The notes: generated from the sequence alone by a model not told the origin. A stretch of 16,736 bases of DNA from Burkholderiales bacterium (GCA_947456845.1 CANGUJ010000030.1:1-16736), one strand, 5' to 3'. Positions 7,026 through 14,657 are shown, counted from the stretch's first letter. Program-made: numbers and translations.

Positions 7026-9343
7026 TGAACATCAACAATTGGAACATCGGCACCAGGCTCGGCGCCGCTTTTGCGGCCGTCCTGGCGATGGTCGCGATCC
7101 TGGCGGGCGTGAGCCTTTTGGCGCTGCAGCGCTTCGACGCCAAGGTGGTGCAGTTGGTCGAAGTCGAAAGCGCCAGGCTGGAGGCGGCGCTGACCATGCA
7201 GGTGTATGTGCGCGCCAATTCGCGCCGCATCATGGAACTGGCGATCGCCGACGACGCCGCGCAGCGCAAGCATGTCCAGGAGCGCATGGTCGTCAACCAG
7301 AAGCAATCCGACGCGGCGCGCGACGTCCTTGGCAAGCTCACCAACAACCCGGAGGGCCAGGCGCTGTTCGAAAAGATTCTCGAGGCCGAGAAGGTCATGG
7401 TCGCCGCGTTCGCCAAGGTGGCCGAGGCCGCCAATGAAGGCGACACGAAGCGCGCGGTCGCACTGGTCAACGGCGAGGCCACGAAGAAGATCAGCGTCGT
7501 CACCAAGGCACTGGAAGAACTGGTGGCGATGCAGAAAAAGGCGTCCGCCGCCGGCTTGCAGGAATCGCAGGCCCTGTACGCGTCGGTGAAGGCGCAGGTG
7601 GTGGGTGTGGCGGCCGTGGCCATGCTGCTGGCACTGGTTCTGGCGTTCATGATCACCCGGTCCATCACCCGGCCGGTCGCGCAGGCCTTGGCTGGAGCGC
7701 GGGCGATCGCCGCGGGCGACCTGTCGACGAGTTACCACACCGCCGGCACGGACGAAATCGCCCAGCTGTCGCGCGAAATGGAGCTCATGCAGGCGCGCGT
7801 TCGCGGCGTGATCGAAGCGCAGATGGAGATGGCGCGGCAGCACGAGGCGGGCGAGGTGTCGCACCGTATCGATGTGGCGGCGCTGCCCGGCGCGTTCGGC
7901 GAACTGGCCGACAAGGTCAACCATCTCGCGGAGCAGCACATCGCGATCAGCCGGCGGACCATCGAGGTGGTGGGGGCCTACGCGAAGGGTGACCTGTCGG
8001 GCGACATGGATGTGTTGCCCGGCGAGCAGGGGGCGATCACCGCGGCGGTGGCCACGGTCAAGCGCCAGCTGCAGGGCATCAACGGCGAGATCAAGGCGCT
8101 GGTGGATGCGGCTGCCGCGGGCGAATTCAGCATGCGCGGCCAGGCCCAATCCTATGACTTCACCTTCCGCGAAATGATCGAGGGGCTCAACCGGCTGATG
8201 GCGACCTGCGAGGCGGGTCTCGACGAAGTCAGCCACGTGATGGGGCGCATCGTACAGGGCGACCTCACCGCCCGCATGACGGGCGAATACAGCGGCGCCT
8301 TCCGGCGCATCAAGCAGGACTGCAACGCCACCGCCGACCAGCTGGTGGCCATCGTGGGCGAGATCCGCCAGGCGACCGAGGTCATCGATACGGCCGCTCG
8401 CGAGATCGCCACCGGCAACGCCGACCTGTCGCAGCGCACCGAGGAGCAGTCTTCCAGCCTCCAGGAGACCGCCTCGAGCATGGAGGAACTCACCTCCACC
8501 GTAAAGCAGAACGCCGACAATGCCCGCCAGGCCAATCAGCTGGCGGTAAGCGCGAGCCAGATTGCGGAGGAAGGGGGCGCGGTGGTGGGCAAGGTGGTGG
8601 GCACGATGGAGGCGATTTCGGCTTCCTCGAAGAAGATCGTCGACATCATCAGCGTGATCGACGGGATCGCCTTCCAGACCAACATCCTGGCGCTCAATGC
8701 CGCGGTGGAGGCCGCGCGCGCCGGGGAGCAGGGGCGCGGCTTCGCGGTGGTGGCCACCGAGGTGCGCAGCCTGGCGCAGCGCAGCGCCAACGCGGCGCGC
8801 GAGATCAAGGGCCTGATCGGAGACTCGGTCGCCACGGTCGAGACGGGTTCGCAGCTGGCGGGCAACGCGGGCGTCACCATGGAAGACGTGGTCAAGGCCG
8901 TCAAGCGGGTGACCGACATCATGGGCGAGATCACTGCGGCGTCGGCCGAGCAGGGCGAGGGTATCGAGCAGGTGAACACGGCGGTTTCGCAGATGGACCA
9001 GGTGACGCAGCAGAATGCCGCCCTGGTCGAGGAGGCCGCGGCAGCTGCCGAATCGATGGCACAGCAGGCGCAGGAGTTGTCGAAGACCGTATCGGTGTTC
9101 CGCCTGCCCGCCGCGTCGCGTTCTACCCAGCGTACCGCCCCGGGCATCGCGCCGCGGACGGTAGCGCAGCCTGCATCGCAAGCCGCCCCGCAACCGGCAT
9201 CACAGGCGAAGTCCGGGCCGGCGCTTCCGCTGGCCCCGCAGCCGGCAGCGCGCCTCGCGCCGCCGGCCGAGGCTGCCTTGCCGGCGGCGGCGCCGCAGAA
9301 GCGAGCGCCCGTGCCGGTCGCGCCGGGCACGGCCGACACCTAG
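7025..9343 (+). CDS. Methyl-accepting chemotaxis protein with multiple HAMP-like units
   Basis: A 772-residue inner-membrane chemoreceptor that passes ligand signals to CheW/CheA. Membrane segments lie at about 13-34 and 190-211, flanking a helical 4HB-type periplasmic sensor (35-188). A canonical HAMP follows (about 212-264). Then come four more segments resembling HAMP second halves, around 269-305, 318-353, 360-395 and 406-441; the last three carry GDLS, GEFS and GDLT turns. Methylation helices with TEEQSSSLQETASSMEEL (473-490) and 648-678 flank the invariant tip around 546-577 (GIAFQTNILALNAAVEAARA). An Ala/Pro/Gln-rich tail of about 75 residues follows, with no NWETF-like CheR/CheB tether at the end. 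ATG 7025 is preceded by GAGGAG (7011-7016). No other chemotaxis gene is nearby, so it is an orphan receptor. Its location between two catabolic units suggests, but does not prove, sensing of their substrates. Confidence 0.97.
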   Translation: MNINNWNIGTRLGAAFAAVLAMVAILAGVSLLALQRFDAKVVQLVEVESARLEAALTMQVYVRANSRRIMELAIADDAAQRKHVQERMVVNQKQSDAARDVLGKLTNNPEGQALFEKILEAEKVMVAAFAKVAEAANEGDTKRAVALVNGEATKKISVVTKALEELVAMQKKASAAGLQESQALYASVKAQVVGVAAVAMLLALVLAFMITRSITRPVAQALAGARAIAAGDLSTSYHTAGTDEIAQLSREMELMQARVRGVIEAQMEMARQHEAGEVSHRIDVAALPGAFGELADKVNHLAEQHIAISRRTIEVVGAYAKGDLSGDMDVLPGEQGAITAAVATVKRQLQGINGEIKALVDAAAAGEFSMRGQAQSYDFTFREMIEGLNRLMATCEAGLDEVSHVMGRIVQGDLTARMTGEYSGAFRRIKQDCNATADQLVAIVGEIRQATEVIDTAAREIATGNADLSQRTEEQSSSLQETASSMEELTSTVKQNADNARQANQLAVSASQIAEEGGAVVGKVVGTMEAISASSKKIVDIISVIDGIAFQTNILALNAAVEAARAGEQGRGFAVVATEVRSLAQRSANAAREIKGLIGDSVATVETGSQLAGNAGVTMEDVVKAVKRVTDIMGEITAASAEQGEGIEQVNTAVSQMDQVTQQNAALVEEAAAAAESMAQQAQELSKTVSVFRLPAASRSTQRTAPGIAPRTVAQPASQAAPQPASQAKSGPALPLAPQPAARLAPPAEAALPAAAPQKRAPVPVAPGTADT

Positions 9344-9351
9344 GAAGAGTT

Positions 9352-10179
9352 CTAGCCGGCGTTGTCCGCGCCGCGCGGATACCAGGCCGCGTCGCGCTTT
9401 TCGCGAAACGACGCCAGTCCTTCGGCGGCTTCCGCCGACTGTCGGCCGGCTGCATGCTCGGCGACGATGGCGCCGAAGTGGCTGCGATGCACCTCCGACC
9501 AAGCCTGGCGCAATACGCCAGCCTTGGTCGTCGCGTTGGCGCGCGGCGCGTTGCGCAGCAGCGCGTCGACCATCTTCGCCCCGGCCGCGTCCAGCGCAGC
9601 CGCCGGCACCACCTCGTGGACCAGCCCGATCCGCCTGGCCTCGTCGGCGCCGAAGCGCTCGCCGGTTTGCGCATAGCGGCGCAGATGGCGCACCCCGATG
9701 GCGTCGGCCAGTTGCGGAAAGATGATGGTGGCCGCCATGCCCCAGCGTGTTTCAGCAATCGCGAACATGGCGTTGTCGGCGGCGATGACCACGTCGCAGG
9801 AAGCGGCGATGCCGGTGCCGCCGCCGAAGCAGCCGCCCTGCACCAGCGCCACGGTCGGCGCCGGCAGAGTGTTCAATTCCCACATCGCGCGGGCGGTGCG
9901 CTCGGAGGCCTCCAGGTTGGCCTGCGCGCCCTGCACGCGCACCGCGTCGAGCCAGCCCAGGTCGGCACCGGCCTGGAAGTGGCGGCCGGCGCCGGCGAGC
10001 AACACGACGCGCGTGCCGCCGCTGGCGCGCGCCTCGGCACAGCCGGCGATGATGCCGTCGAGCATGTCGCCGTTGTAGGCGTTGTTGACCCCCGGGCGGT
10101 TGAGCGTCATGCGCAGCACGCCGCGGGCGTCGCGTTCGGTCAGGACGCTAGGCGCGGTCGGGGCGGAAGCGGCGCTCAC
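9352..10179 (-). CDS. Enoyl-CoA hydratase/isomerase (crotonase) family protein
   Basis: A 275-residue crotonase-fold enzyme acting on acyl-CoA thioesters by hydration, isomerisation or C-C cleavage. The CoA/oxyanion-hole segments are visible at AGRHFQAGADL (64-74) and CFGGGTGIAASCD (117-129). In classical enoyl-CoA hydratase two glutamates activate water. Here the first is missing (the GCE motif reads GTG at 121-123), while the second is kept as Glu143 in IAETRWGM. This single-Glu pattern resembles methylglutaconyl-CoA and isohexenylglutaconyl-CoA hydratases rather than crotonase itself. The start is GTG 10179, 19 bases after the monooxygenase stop; no strong ribosome site is seen, which suggests coupling to the upstream gene. 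It is the last gene of the minus-strand operon and ends 8 bases from the convergent chemoreceptor stop, leaving no room for a dedicated terminator. The substrate is unknown. Confidence 0.93.
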   Translation of the reverse strand: MSAASAPTAPSVLTERDARGVLRMTLNRPGVNNAYNGDMLDGIIAGCAEARASGGTRVVLLAGAGRHFQAGADLGWLDAVRVQGAQANLEASERTARAMWELNTLPAPTVALVQGGCFGGGTGIAASCDVVIAADNAMFAIAETRWGMAATIIFPQLADAIGVRHLRRYAQTGERFGADEARRIGLVHEVVPAAALDAAGAKMVDALLRNAPRANATTKAGVLRQAWSEVHRSHFGAIVAEHAAGRQSAEAAEGLASFREKRDAAWYPRGADNAG

Positions 10180-10198
10180 GGTGCATGCAGCGGCCGGT

Positions 10199-11434
10199 TC
10201 AGCGGCGCGCCTCGAGCGAGGCGCGGTCGTAGCCTGCGACCTTCTTGTAGGAATTCATCATCGCGGCGATCTCTTCCGGAGAGATGATGTCGTTGATGTC
10301 GGCGAACGGCTGGTCGCCGCTGCGCTCATAGACCTCGCGCAGGATCGCATCCGGCGGGCCGGAGCGATTGGTGCGCACCACCGCCGCGGTGGCCGGCAGG
10401 CGCGCGGCCTCATAGGTCTTGAGCGCGGCATGCACGTCGCCGGCGGCGGCCAGGCAGTCGGTGAGGCAGCGCGCGTCGAGGATGGATTGCCCGGCGCCAT
10501 TGGAGCCGCGCGGATACATCGGGTGCGCCGCGTCGCCCAAGAGCGTGACGCGGCCGAAGCTCCAGCGCGGCAGCGGGTCGCGGTCGACCATCGGGTATTC
10601 GAGCACTTGGGCGGCACCGCGGATCAGCGCCGGCACGTCGAGGAAATCCCAGCGCCATTCCTCGAAGGCGCCGATGAAGTCCTCCAGCCTGCCGACCTTG
10701 TTCCAGTCCTGCCGGTCGTGGCGCGGGGTTTCGATCTCGGCCACCCAGTTGATCAGCTGCGTGCCGTCGGCGTGGTTGCGGATCGGGTAGATCACCATCT
10801 TGCCGTGGGTGAGCCAGCCGCCGCGCATGTAGCTCTGCCCGGTGAGGTAGGGCTTGGCCACGGTGACGCCGCGCCACATGTTCACGCCGGAATAGATGGG
10901 CGGGCCTTCGTCGGGGTAGAACTGGCGGCGCACCACCGAGTGGATGCCGTCCGCGGCCACGATGACGCGCGCCTGCGCCGCCGGCAGCGCCGCGCCGGTG
11001 GTGGTGTCGACGAAGTGTGCGGCGGCATGGTCCGGGCCGTCCTCGACGCGCACGCAGCGCTGCCCGGTCACCACGCTCTGCGCGCCGGCGCGTTCGATCA
11101 GGGCGCGGTAGAGAATCTGCTGCAGGTCGCCGCGATGGATCTGGATCTGCGGCCATTCATAGCCCGCGAAGGTGCCCACGGCTTCCTTGTGCACCAGTTG
11201 CCCGTGGCGGGTGTAGAAGCAGCTTTCCTTCGCCACCACGCCGGTGGCCGCCATCGCCTCGACGACGCCCAGGGCGGCCAGTTCCTTGTTGGCATGCGGC
11301 AGGATGGTGATGCCCACCCCGATGGGGCGGATCTCCGGCGCGGTTTCGTGGATGCGGAACGCGATGCCGGCCCTGTGCAGCATCAGGCCCAAGGTGAGGC
11401 CGCCGATGCCGGCGCCGATGATGAGGACTTCCAT
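10199..11434 (-). CDS. PhzS-like FAD-dependent aromatic monooxygenase
   Basis: A 411-residue single-component flavin hydroxylase of the p-hydroxybenzoate hydroxylase fold. Visible are the Rossmann GxGxxG at 7-12, the DG motif at 162-163 (ADGIHSVVR, contacting FAD and NAD(P)H) and the GD motif at 300-301 (LLGDAAHPMYPRGSNGAGQ). Several blocks match what I recall of Pseudomonas PhzS, the phenazine monooxygenase making pyocyanin: EIRPIGVGI, IHRGDLQ, MWRGV and EYPMVDRDPLPRW. The family hydroxylates electron-rich rings, sometimes with loss of a ring carboxylate. There are no phenazine genes here; the neighbours are CoA-transferases, a lactonase-like hydrolase and a crotonase. A catabolic ring hydroxylation, possibly decarboxylating, is therefore more likely, but this is inference. 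The start at 11434 places the FAD motif at the N terminus, as in the family. A hairpin lies just upstream. Confidence 0.93.
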   Translation of the reverse strand: MEVLIIGAGIGGLTLGLMLHRAGIAFRIHETAPEIRPIGVGITILPHANKELAALGVVEAMAATGVVAKESCFYTRHGQLVHKEAVGTFAGYEWPQIQIHRGDLQQILYRALIERAGAQSVVTGQRCVRVEDGPDHAAAHFVDTTTGAALPAAQARVIVAADGIHSVVRRQFYPDEGPPIYSGVNMWRGVTVAKPYLTGQSYMRGGWLTHGKMVIYPIRNHADGTQLINWVAEIETPRHDRQDWNKVGRLEDFIGAFEEWRWDFLDVPALIRGAAQVLEYPMVDRDPLPRWSFGRVTLLGDAAHPMYPRGSNGAGQSILDARCLTDCLAAAGDVHAALKTYEAARLPATAAVVRTNRSGPPDAILREVYERSGDQPFADINDIISPEEIAAMMNSYKKVAGYDRASLEARR

Positions 11435-11455
11435 GGAATGCGTTCGGGGTTGCGG

Positions 11456-11476
11456 AAGGCGGAATTATCCCGCCTT
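11456..11476 (-). promoter_or_regulatory. Hairpin with -10-like loop upstream of the monooxygenase
   Basis: AAGGCGG (11456-11462) and CCGCCTT (11470-11476) form a perfect 7-base stem around a 7-base loop. On the minus strand the loop and stem edge read GATAAT (11469-11464), one mismatch from the -10 consensus. No good -35 is at the usual distance (TTGTAG would need a 19-base spacer). It may be an intercistronic mRNA structure or an internal promoter/operator for the last two operon genes. There is no T tract, so termination is unlikely. Confidence 0.33.
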
Positions 11477-11488
11477 TGGCCGCAGTGG

Positions 11489-12310
11489 CTACAACGCGGG
11501 AATGTCCAGCGGCGTCAGCGGCGCCTTGTGCAGCATGACGATCTCGCTGTCGCCGTCTTTCCAGGCCGGGTAGCGCGCGCGCACCAGCGGGTCGTGGCCG
11601 GGCACCAGGTGGTCGGGCGTGTCGGCCAGCTTCATCAGCTTGCGGAAGCCTTCGAGCATGTCGCCCACGTGGAAGATGATCGGGAAGGGGGACTCCTTGT
11701 GCAGGTTGGCGTAGTAGTGGGCCGCATCCGAGGCCAGCACCACCCAGCCGCGCTCGGTGTGCACCCGCACGCCCTGCAGGCCGGCGGTGTGCCCGCCGAC
11801 GTACACCAGCTGTATGCCGGGCGCGAAATCGGCGTCGCCTGCGTAGAAATCGACCCGCTGGTCGTACACGCCGCGCACGATGTGCACCACGTCGTCGACG
11901 TCGTAGGCATGGCGCATCACGTCGTACTTCATGTATTTGCCGGTGGCGTACTGCAACTCCTTTTCCTGCAGGTGCAATCGCGCGTTGGGCAGCATGTGCA
12001 CGTTGCCGGCGTGGTCGTAGTGCAGGTGGGTGACGATCACGTCCTTCACATCCCCCGGGGCGATGCCCAGCTTGGCGATGGCATCGATCGGCGAGCACAG
12101 GAACTGCCGCTTGCGTCGTACCGAGGCTTCCTGCGAAAAGCCGGTGTCGACCATGATGGTGCGCCCGGCGCCGCGGATGACCCACACGAAATAGTCGATC
12201 GGGTAGGGCCCGTCATGCGGGTCGAAGGCCATGAAGGCCTCCTGGCGGCGGCGCGCCATGGTGGCATAGCGCAGGGCGAAGATCTCGTACTCGGGCAGGG
12301 CGGTGGTCAT
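11489..12310 (-). CDS. Metallo-beta-lactamase-fold hydrolase, acyl-homoserine-lactonase family
   Basis: A 273-residue zinc hydrolase. The metal signature is complete: His95-x-His97-x-Asp99-His100 (THLHYDHAGN), His174 (GGHTAG), Asp195 (ASDAAHYY) and His239 (VPGHD), giving the two-zinc site of AiiA-type lactonases. The N-terminal YEIFALRYA is typical of this subfamily. The tyrosine that assists lactone opening in AiiA lies three residues after the bridging Asp; here that position is His198, followed by Tyr199-Tyr200, so substrate handling probably differs. No signal peptide is seen, so it is cytoplasmic. Relatives open AHL lactones but also catabolic lactones such as 4-pyridoxolactone. Its place between a CoA-transferase and a flavin monooxygenase favours a pathway lactone, ester or thioester over quorum quenching; this is inference. 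The ATG at 12310 fits the family start, although its ribosome site is weak. Confidence 0.93.
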   Translation of the reverse strand: MTTALPEYEIFALRYATMARRRQEAFMAFDPHDGPYPIDYFVWVIRGAGRTIMVDTGFSQEASVRRKRQFLCSPIDAIAKLGIAPGDVKDVIVTHLHYDHAGNVHMLPNARLHLQEKELQYATGKYMKYDVMRHAYDVDDVVHIVRGVYDQRVDFYAGDADFAPGIQLVYVGGHTAGLQGVRVHTERGWVVLASDAAHYYANLHKESPFPIIFHVGDMLEGFRKLMKLADTPDHLVPGHDPLVRARYPAWKDGDSEIVMLHKAPLTPLDIPAL

Positions 12311-12368
12311 GGCGGAAGGCTTTGATCGGTTGTCGGTGGGTCCCGGGGCGGCGCGTCGATTTCGTTTC

Positions 12369-12446
12369 TCAGTATCCCAGGGATTGCCCCTGCTGAGCGT
12401 CGCCGGCGCTTCTGCGGCAGAGCGCGCTGATCGCGGGGGTGCGCAT
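12369..12446 (-). CDS. Possible 25-codon small ORF with strong ribosome site
   Basis: In the 151-base gap between the second CoA-transferase and the hydrolase, a perfect AGGAGG (12454-12459) lies 7 bases upstream of an ATG at 12446. The 25-codon frame begins MRTPAISALCRRSAGD and ends TGA at 12369. The peptide has no recognised domain. It may be a real small protein, a relic of a lost gene start, or a device that keeps ribosomes moving toward the hydrolase gene. The strength and spacing of the ribosome site are its only support. A TG-extended -10 candidate (GATACT, 12376-12371, minus) lies at its end. Confidence 0.25.
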   Translation of the reverse strand: MRTPAISALCRRSAGDAQQGQSLGY

Positions 12447-12461
12447 GGGAATGCCTCCTGC

Positions 12462-13628
12462 CTAGGGCAGGCGGTCGAGCTCGGCGTTGATCTCGGCGGT
12501 GTGTTCGCCGAGCGCCGGTGCGGGCCGGCGGAAACCGCCCGGACTGCCGGTCAGGCGCGGCACGATGTTGTGCATGGGCAGGCTGCCCATGTCGGCGTCC
12601 TCCAGCCTGACGATGGCCGCACGGCCGTTGGTGTAGGGATGGTCGAGCAGGTCGGCCATCGAGCACACCGGGCCCACGGTGACGCCGGCGGCTTCGAAGA
12701 GGTCGAGATTTTCCCGGGTCGTACGCGCGCCGATGAACGCGGCGATGATGCGGTCGAGTTCCTCGCGGTTGGCCACCCTGCCCTCGTTGGTGGCGAAGCG
12801 CGGGTCCTCTTTGAGTTCCGGGCGGCCGATGGTGTCCAGGATGCGCATGGCCATCGACTGCATGGATCCCGACAGGGCGACGAAGCCGCCGTCGCCGCAC
12901 TGGTACACGTTGCGCGGCGCCGTATGGGTGGACTGGTTGCCGGCACGCAGGGTGGCCACGCCTGTCAGCTGGGTCTTGGCCGCCTCGGAGGCGATGAACG
13001 AGAAGATCGGCTCGAAGAGCGACAGGTCGATCACCTGGCCGCGGCCGTGACGCTCGGCCACGCGCAGCGCGGTGAGCACGCCGGCGGCGCCGTAGACCCC
13101 GGCGATCATGTCGGCCATGGCCAGCGGCGGCAGCACCGGCGGACGGTCCGGAAAGCCGTTGAGGTAGGCGAAGCCCGACATCGCCTCCACCAGGGTGCCG
13201 AAGCCGGGCTTGTGGCTGTAGGGGCCGGTCTGGCCCCAGCCGGAAATGCGCACGATCACCAGCGCCGGGTTGTCCTCGAGGAGTTCCGCCGGGATGAGGC
13301 CCATCTTCTCCAGCCCGCCGGGGACGAAGTTTTCGACCAGGATCTGCGCATGGCGCACGAGCTTTTTCAGTCGTGCCAGGCCCTCGGCAGACTTGAAATC
13401 CAGCACCATGGAGCGCTTGTTGCGGCCATAGACCTTCCAGTAGATCGGCTGGCCGGCCTCGTTCCAGCGCCGCAGGTCGTCGCCGCCTTCCGCGCGTTCG
13501 ACCTTGATGACATCCGCGCCGAAATCGGCGAGGTAGGCGGTGAGCATGTTGCCCGCCACCAGGCGCGAAAGATCCACCACGCGCACGCCTTCGAGCGGGC
13601 CCTGGGTATCGGGGTCGTACTTGAGCAT
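12462..13628 (-). CDS. CaiB/BaiF family III CoA-transferase (second in operon)
   Basis: A 388-residue family III CoA-transferase that moves CoA from a donor thioester to a carboxylate, activating it for degradation. N-terminal hallmarks are VRVVDLSRLVAGNMLTAYLADFGADVIKVE (spanning about 15-44), NKRSMVLDF at 70-78 and the WGQTGPYSHKPGFG loop. The catalytic aspartate that forms the glutamyl/aspartyl-CoA intermediates in formyl-CoA transferase aligns with Asp173 (AMADMIAG). The length is close to the usual 380-430. The frame is open upstream to 13883, but ATG 13628 is chosen because family homology begins there and the extension lies inside the Bug gene. It follows the Bug protein by 32 bases. 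It is clearly paralogous to the first CoA-transferase in the operon. The TAG stop sits in a small CCTGCC/GGCAGG hairpin (12457-12471). The acyl substrate is unknown. Confidence 0.95.
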   Translation of the reverse strand: MLKYDPDTQGPLEGVRVVDLSRLVAGNMLTAYLADFGADVIKVERAEGGDDLRRWNEAGQPIYWKVYGRNKRSMVLDFKSAEGLARLKKLVRHAQILVENFVPGGLEKMGLIPAELLEDNPALVIVRISGWGQTGPYSHKPGFGTLVEAMSGFAYLNGFPDRPPVLPPLAMADMIAGVYGAAGVLTALRVAERHGRGQVIDLSLFEPIFSFIASEAAKTQLTGVATLRAGNQSTHTAPRNVYQCGDGGFVALSGSMQSMAMRILDTIGRPELKEDPRFATNEGRVANREELDRIIAAFIGARTTRENLDLFEAAGVTVGPVCSMADLLDHPYTNGRAAIVRLEDADMGSLPMHNIVPRLTGSPGGFRRPAPALGEHTAEINAELDRLP

Positions 13629-13660
13629 GGCGTGTTTCCGCACAGGTGGGGCCGGCGCGA

Positions 13661-14656
13661 TCAGTCGATGGTGGCGCCAGATTCCCTGACGATCTTCGCC
13701 CAGCGTGCCAGGTCTTCGGTGAGGAGCGTCGCCAGTTGCGCGGGCGTGGCGTTGGCCAGGTCCACGCCGAGCGCCACCAGCTTTTCCCGGGTGTCGGCGG
13801 CGTCGAGCACCCTTTTCATCGCGTTCTGCAATTGCGTTTCCACCGCGGCCGGGATGCCCTGTGGCGCATAGACCGCGATCCACAGGAGGCCGGTGTAGCC
13901 GGGCAGCGTTTCGGCAATCGCCGGCACGTTGGGCAGGCTGGGCGAGCGTGTGGGCGAGCTCACGCCCAGCGGCAGCAGCTTGCCCGCCTTGATGTGCTGC
14001 AGCACCGCCGCCGGGGTGGAGAAGGCGATCTGCACCTGGCCGCCCAAGAGGTCGTTCAAGGCCGGGGCCACGCCCTTGTAGGGCACATGCTGCAGTCTCA
14101 CCCCCGCGTAACCGGCGAGCATTTCGCCCAGCAGGTGGTTGAGCGTGCCGTTGCCGGCCGACGCGTACTGGTAGAAGCCGGGTTTGGCCCGGGTGACCTC
14201 GATGAATTCCTTGAGCGTCCTGGCCGGAAAGGCCGGGTTGACCACCAGCACGTTGGGTACCGCGCCGATGAGCGAGATGGGCACGAAATCCCTGACCGGA
14301 TCGAACCCCGGGTTCTTGTAGAGCGCCGGGTTGATGGCCTGCGCCGAGGACACCGTCAGCATCAGCGTATGGCCGTCCCTGGGCGCCTTGGCCACATAGG
14401 CCGTGCCGATGTTGCCGCCGGCGCCGGGGCGGTTCTCCGCCACGACGCTGCCGCCCAGGGCCTCGCCCAGTTTCTGCGCGATCAGGCGGCCGACGATATC
14501 GTTGGTGCCGCCCACCGCCTGCGGGATCACCATGGTGACCGGCCGGGCGGGATACGGCTGCGCGTGGGCCACGCCGGTCGCGACCGCGAGCGTGCCCACC
14601 GCGGTGACGAGCCGCCGGGCCAGGCGCGCAAGCCGCATGCCGGGACGGGTTTTCAT
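13661..14656 (-). CDS. TctC/Bug-family periplasmic solute-binding protein
   Basis: A 331-residue secreted binding protein, the second Bug protein in the window and only distantly similar to the first. The signal peptide is long and Arg-rich (residues 1 to about 32, ending VAHA/QPYP). The mature protein shows the VTMVIPQAVGGTNDIVGRL opening, VVAENRPGAGGNIG, DPVRDFVPISLIG, VRLQHVPYKGVAPAL and HIKAGKLLPLGV blocks of the family. PQAVGG replaces the usual PxxPGG in the ligand loop. ATG 14656 follows the stop of the first CoA-transferase by one base, and its AAGGAGG (14663-14669) lies inside that gene, so translation of the two is probably coupled. This ties the binding protein to the CoA-transferase and suggests it captures the carboxylate that the pathway activates. 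No membrane transporter genes are present in the window. Confidence 0.95.
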   Translation of the reverse strand: MKTRPGMRLARLARRLVTAVGTLAVATGVAHAQPYPARPVTMVIPQAVGGTNDIVGRLIAQKLGEALGGSVVAENRPGAGGNIGTAYVAKAPRDGHTLMLTVSSAQAINPALYKNPGFDPVRDFVPISLIGAVPNVLVVNPAFPARTLKEFIEVTRAKPGFYQYASAGNGTLNHLLGEMLAGYAGVRLQHVPYKGVAPALNDLLGGQVQIAFSTPAAVLQHIKAGKLLPLGVSSPTRSPSLPNVPAIAETLPGYTGLLWIAVYAPQGIPAAVETQLQNAMKRVLDAADTREKLVALGVDLANATPAQLATLLTEDLARWAKIVRESGATID

Positions 14657-14657
14657 G

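Noticed and set aside
6965..9193. 742-codon minus-strand open frame opposite the chemoreceptor
   Set aside because: It is antisense to a receptor with all expected motifs, and its composition is biased to His/Arg/Leu/Gly with no recognisable domain.
10199..11434. Phenazine biosynthesis cluster
   Set aside because: Only the PhzS-like gene is present. The surrounding genes are CoA-dependent catabolic types, not phzA-G.
10082..12325. 747-codon plus-strand open frame opposite the monooxygenase and hydrolase
   Set aside because: It covers two genes whose active-site motifs are intact on the minus strand. The plus-strand translation is Val/His/Ala/Gly-rich and featureless.
13629..13883. N-terminal extension of the second CoA-transferase
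   Set aside because: The family N terminus begins right after ATG 13628. The extra residues are Arg/Gly-rich and lie in the Bug gene on another frame.
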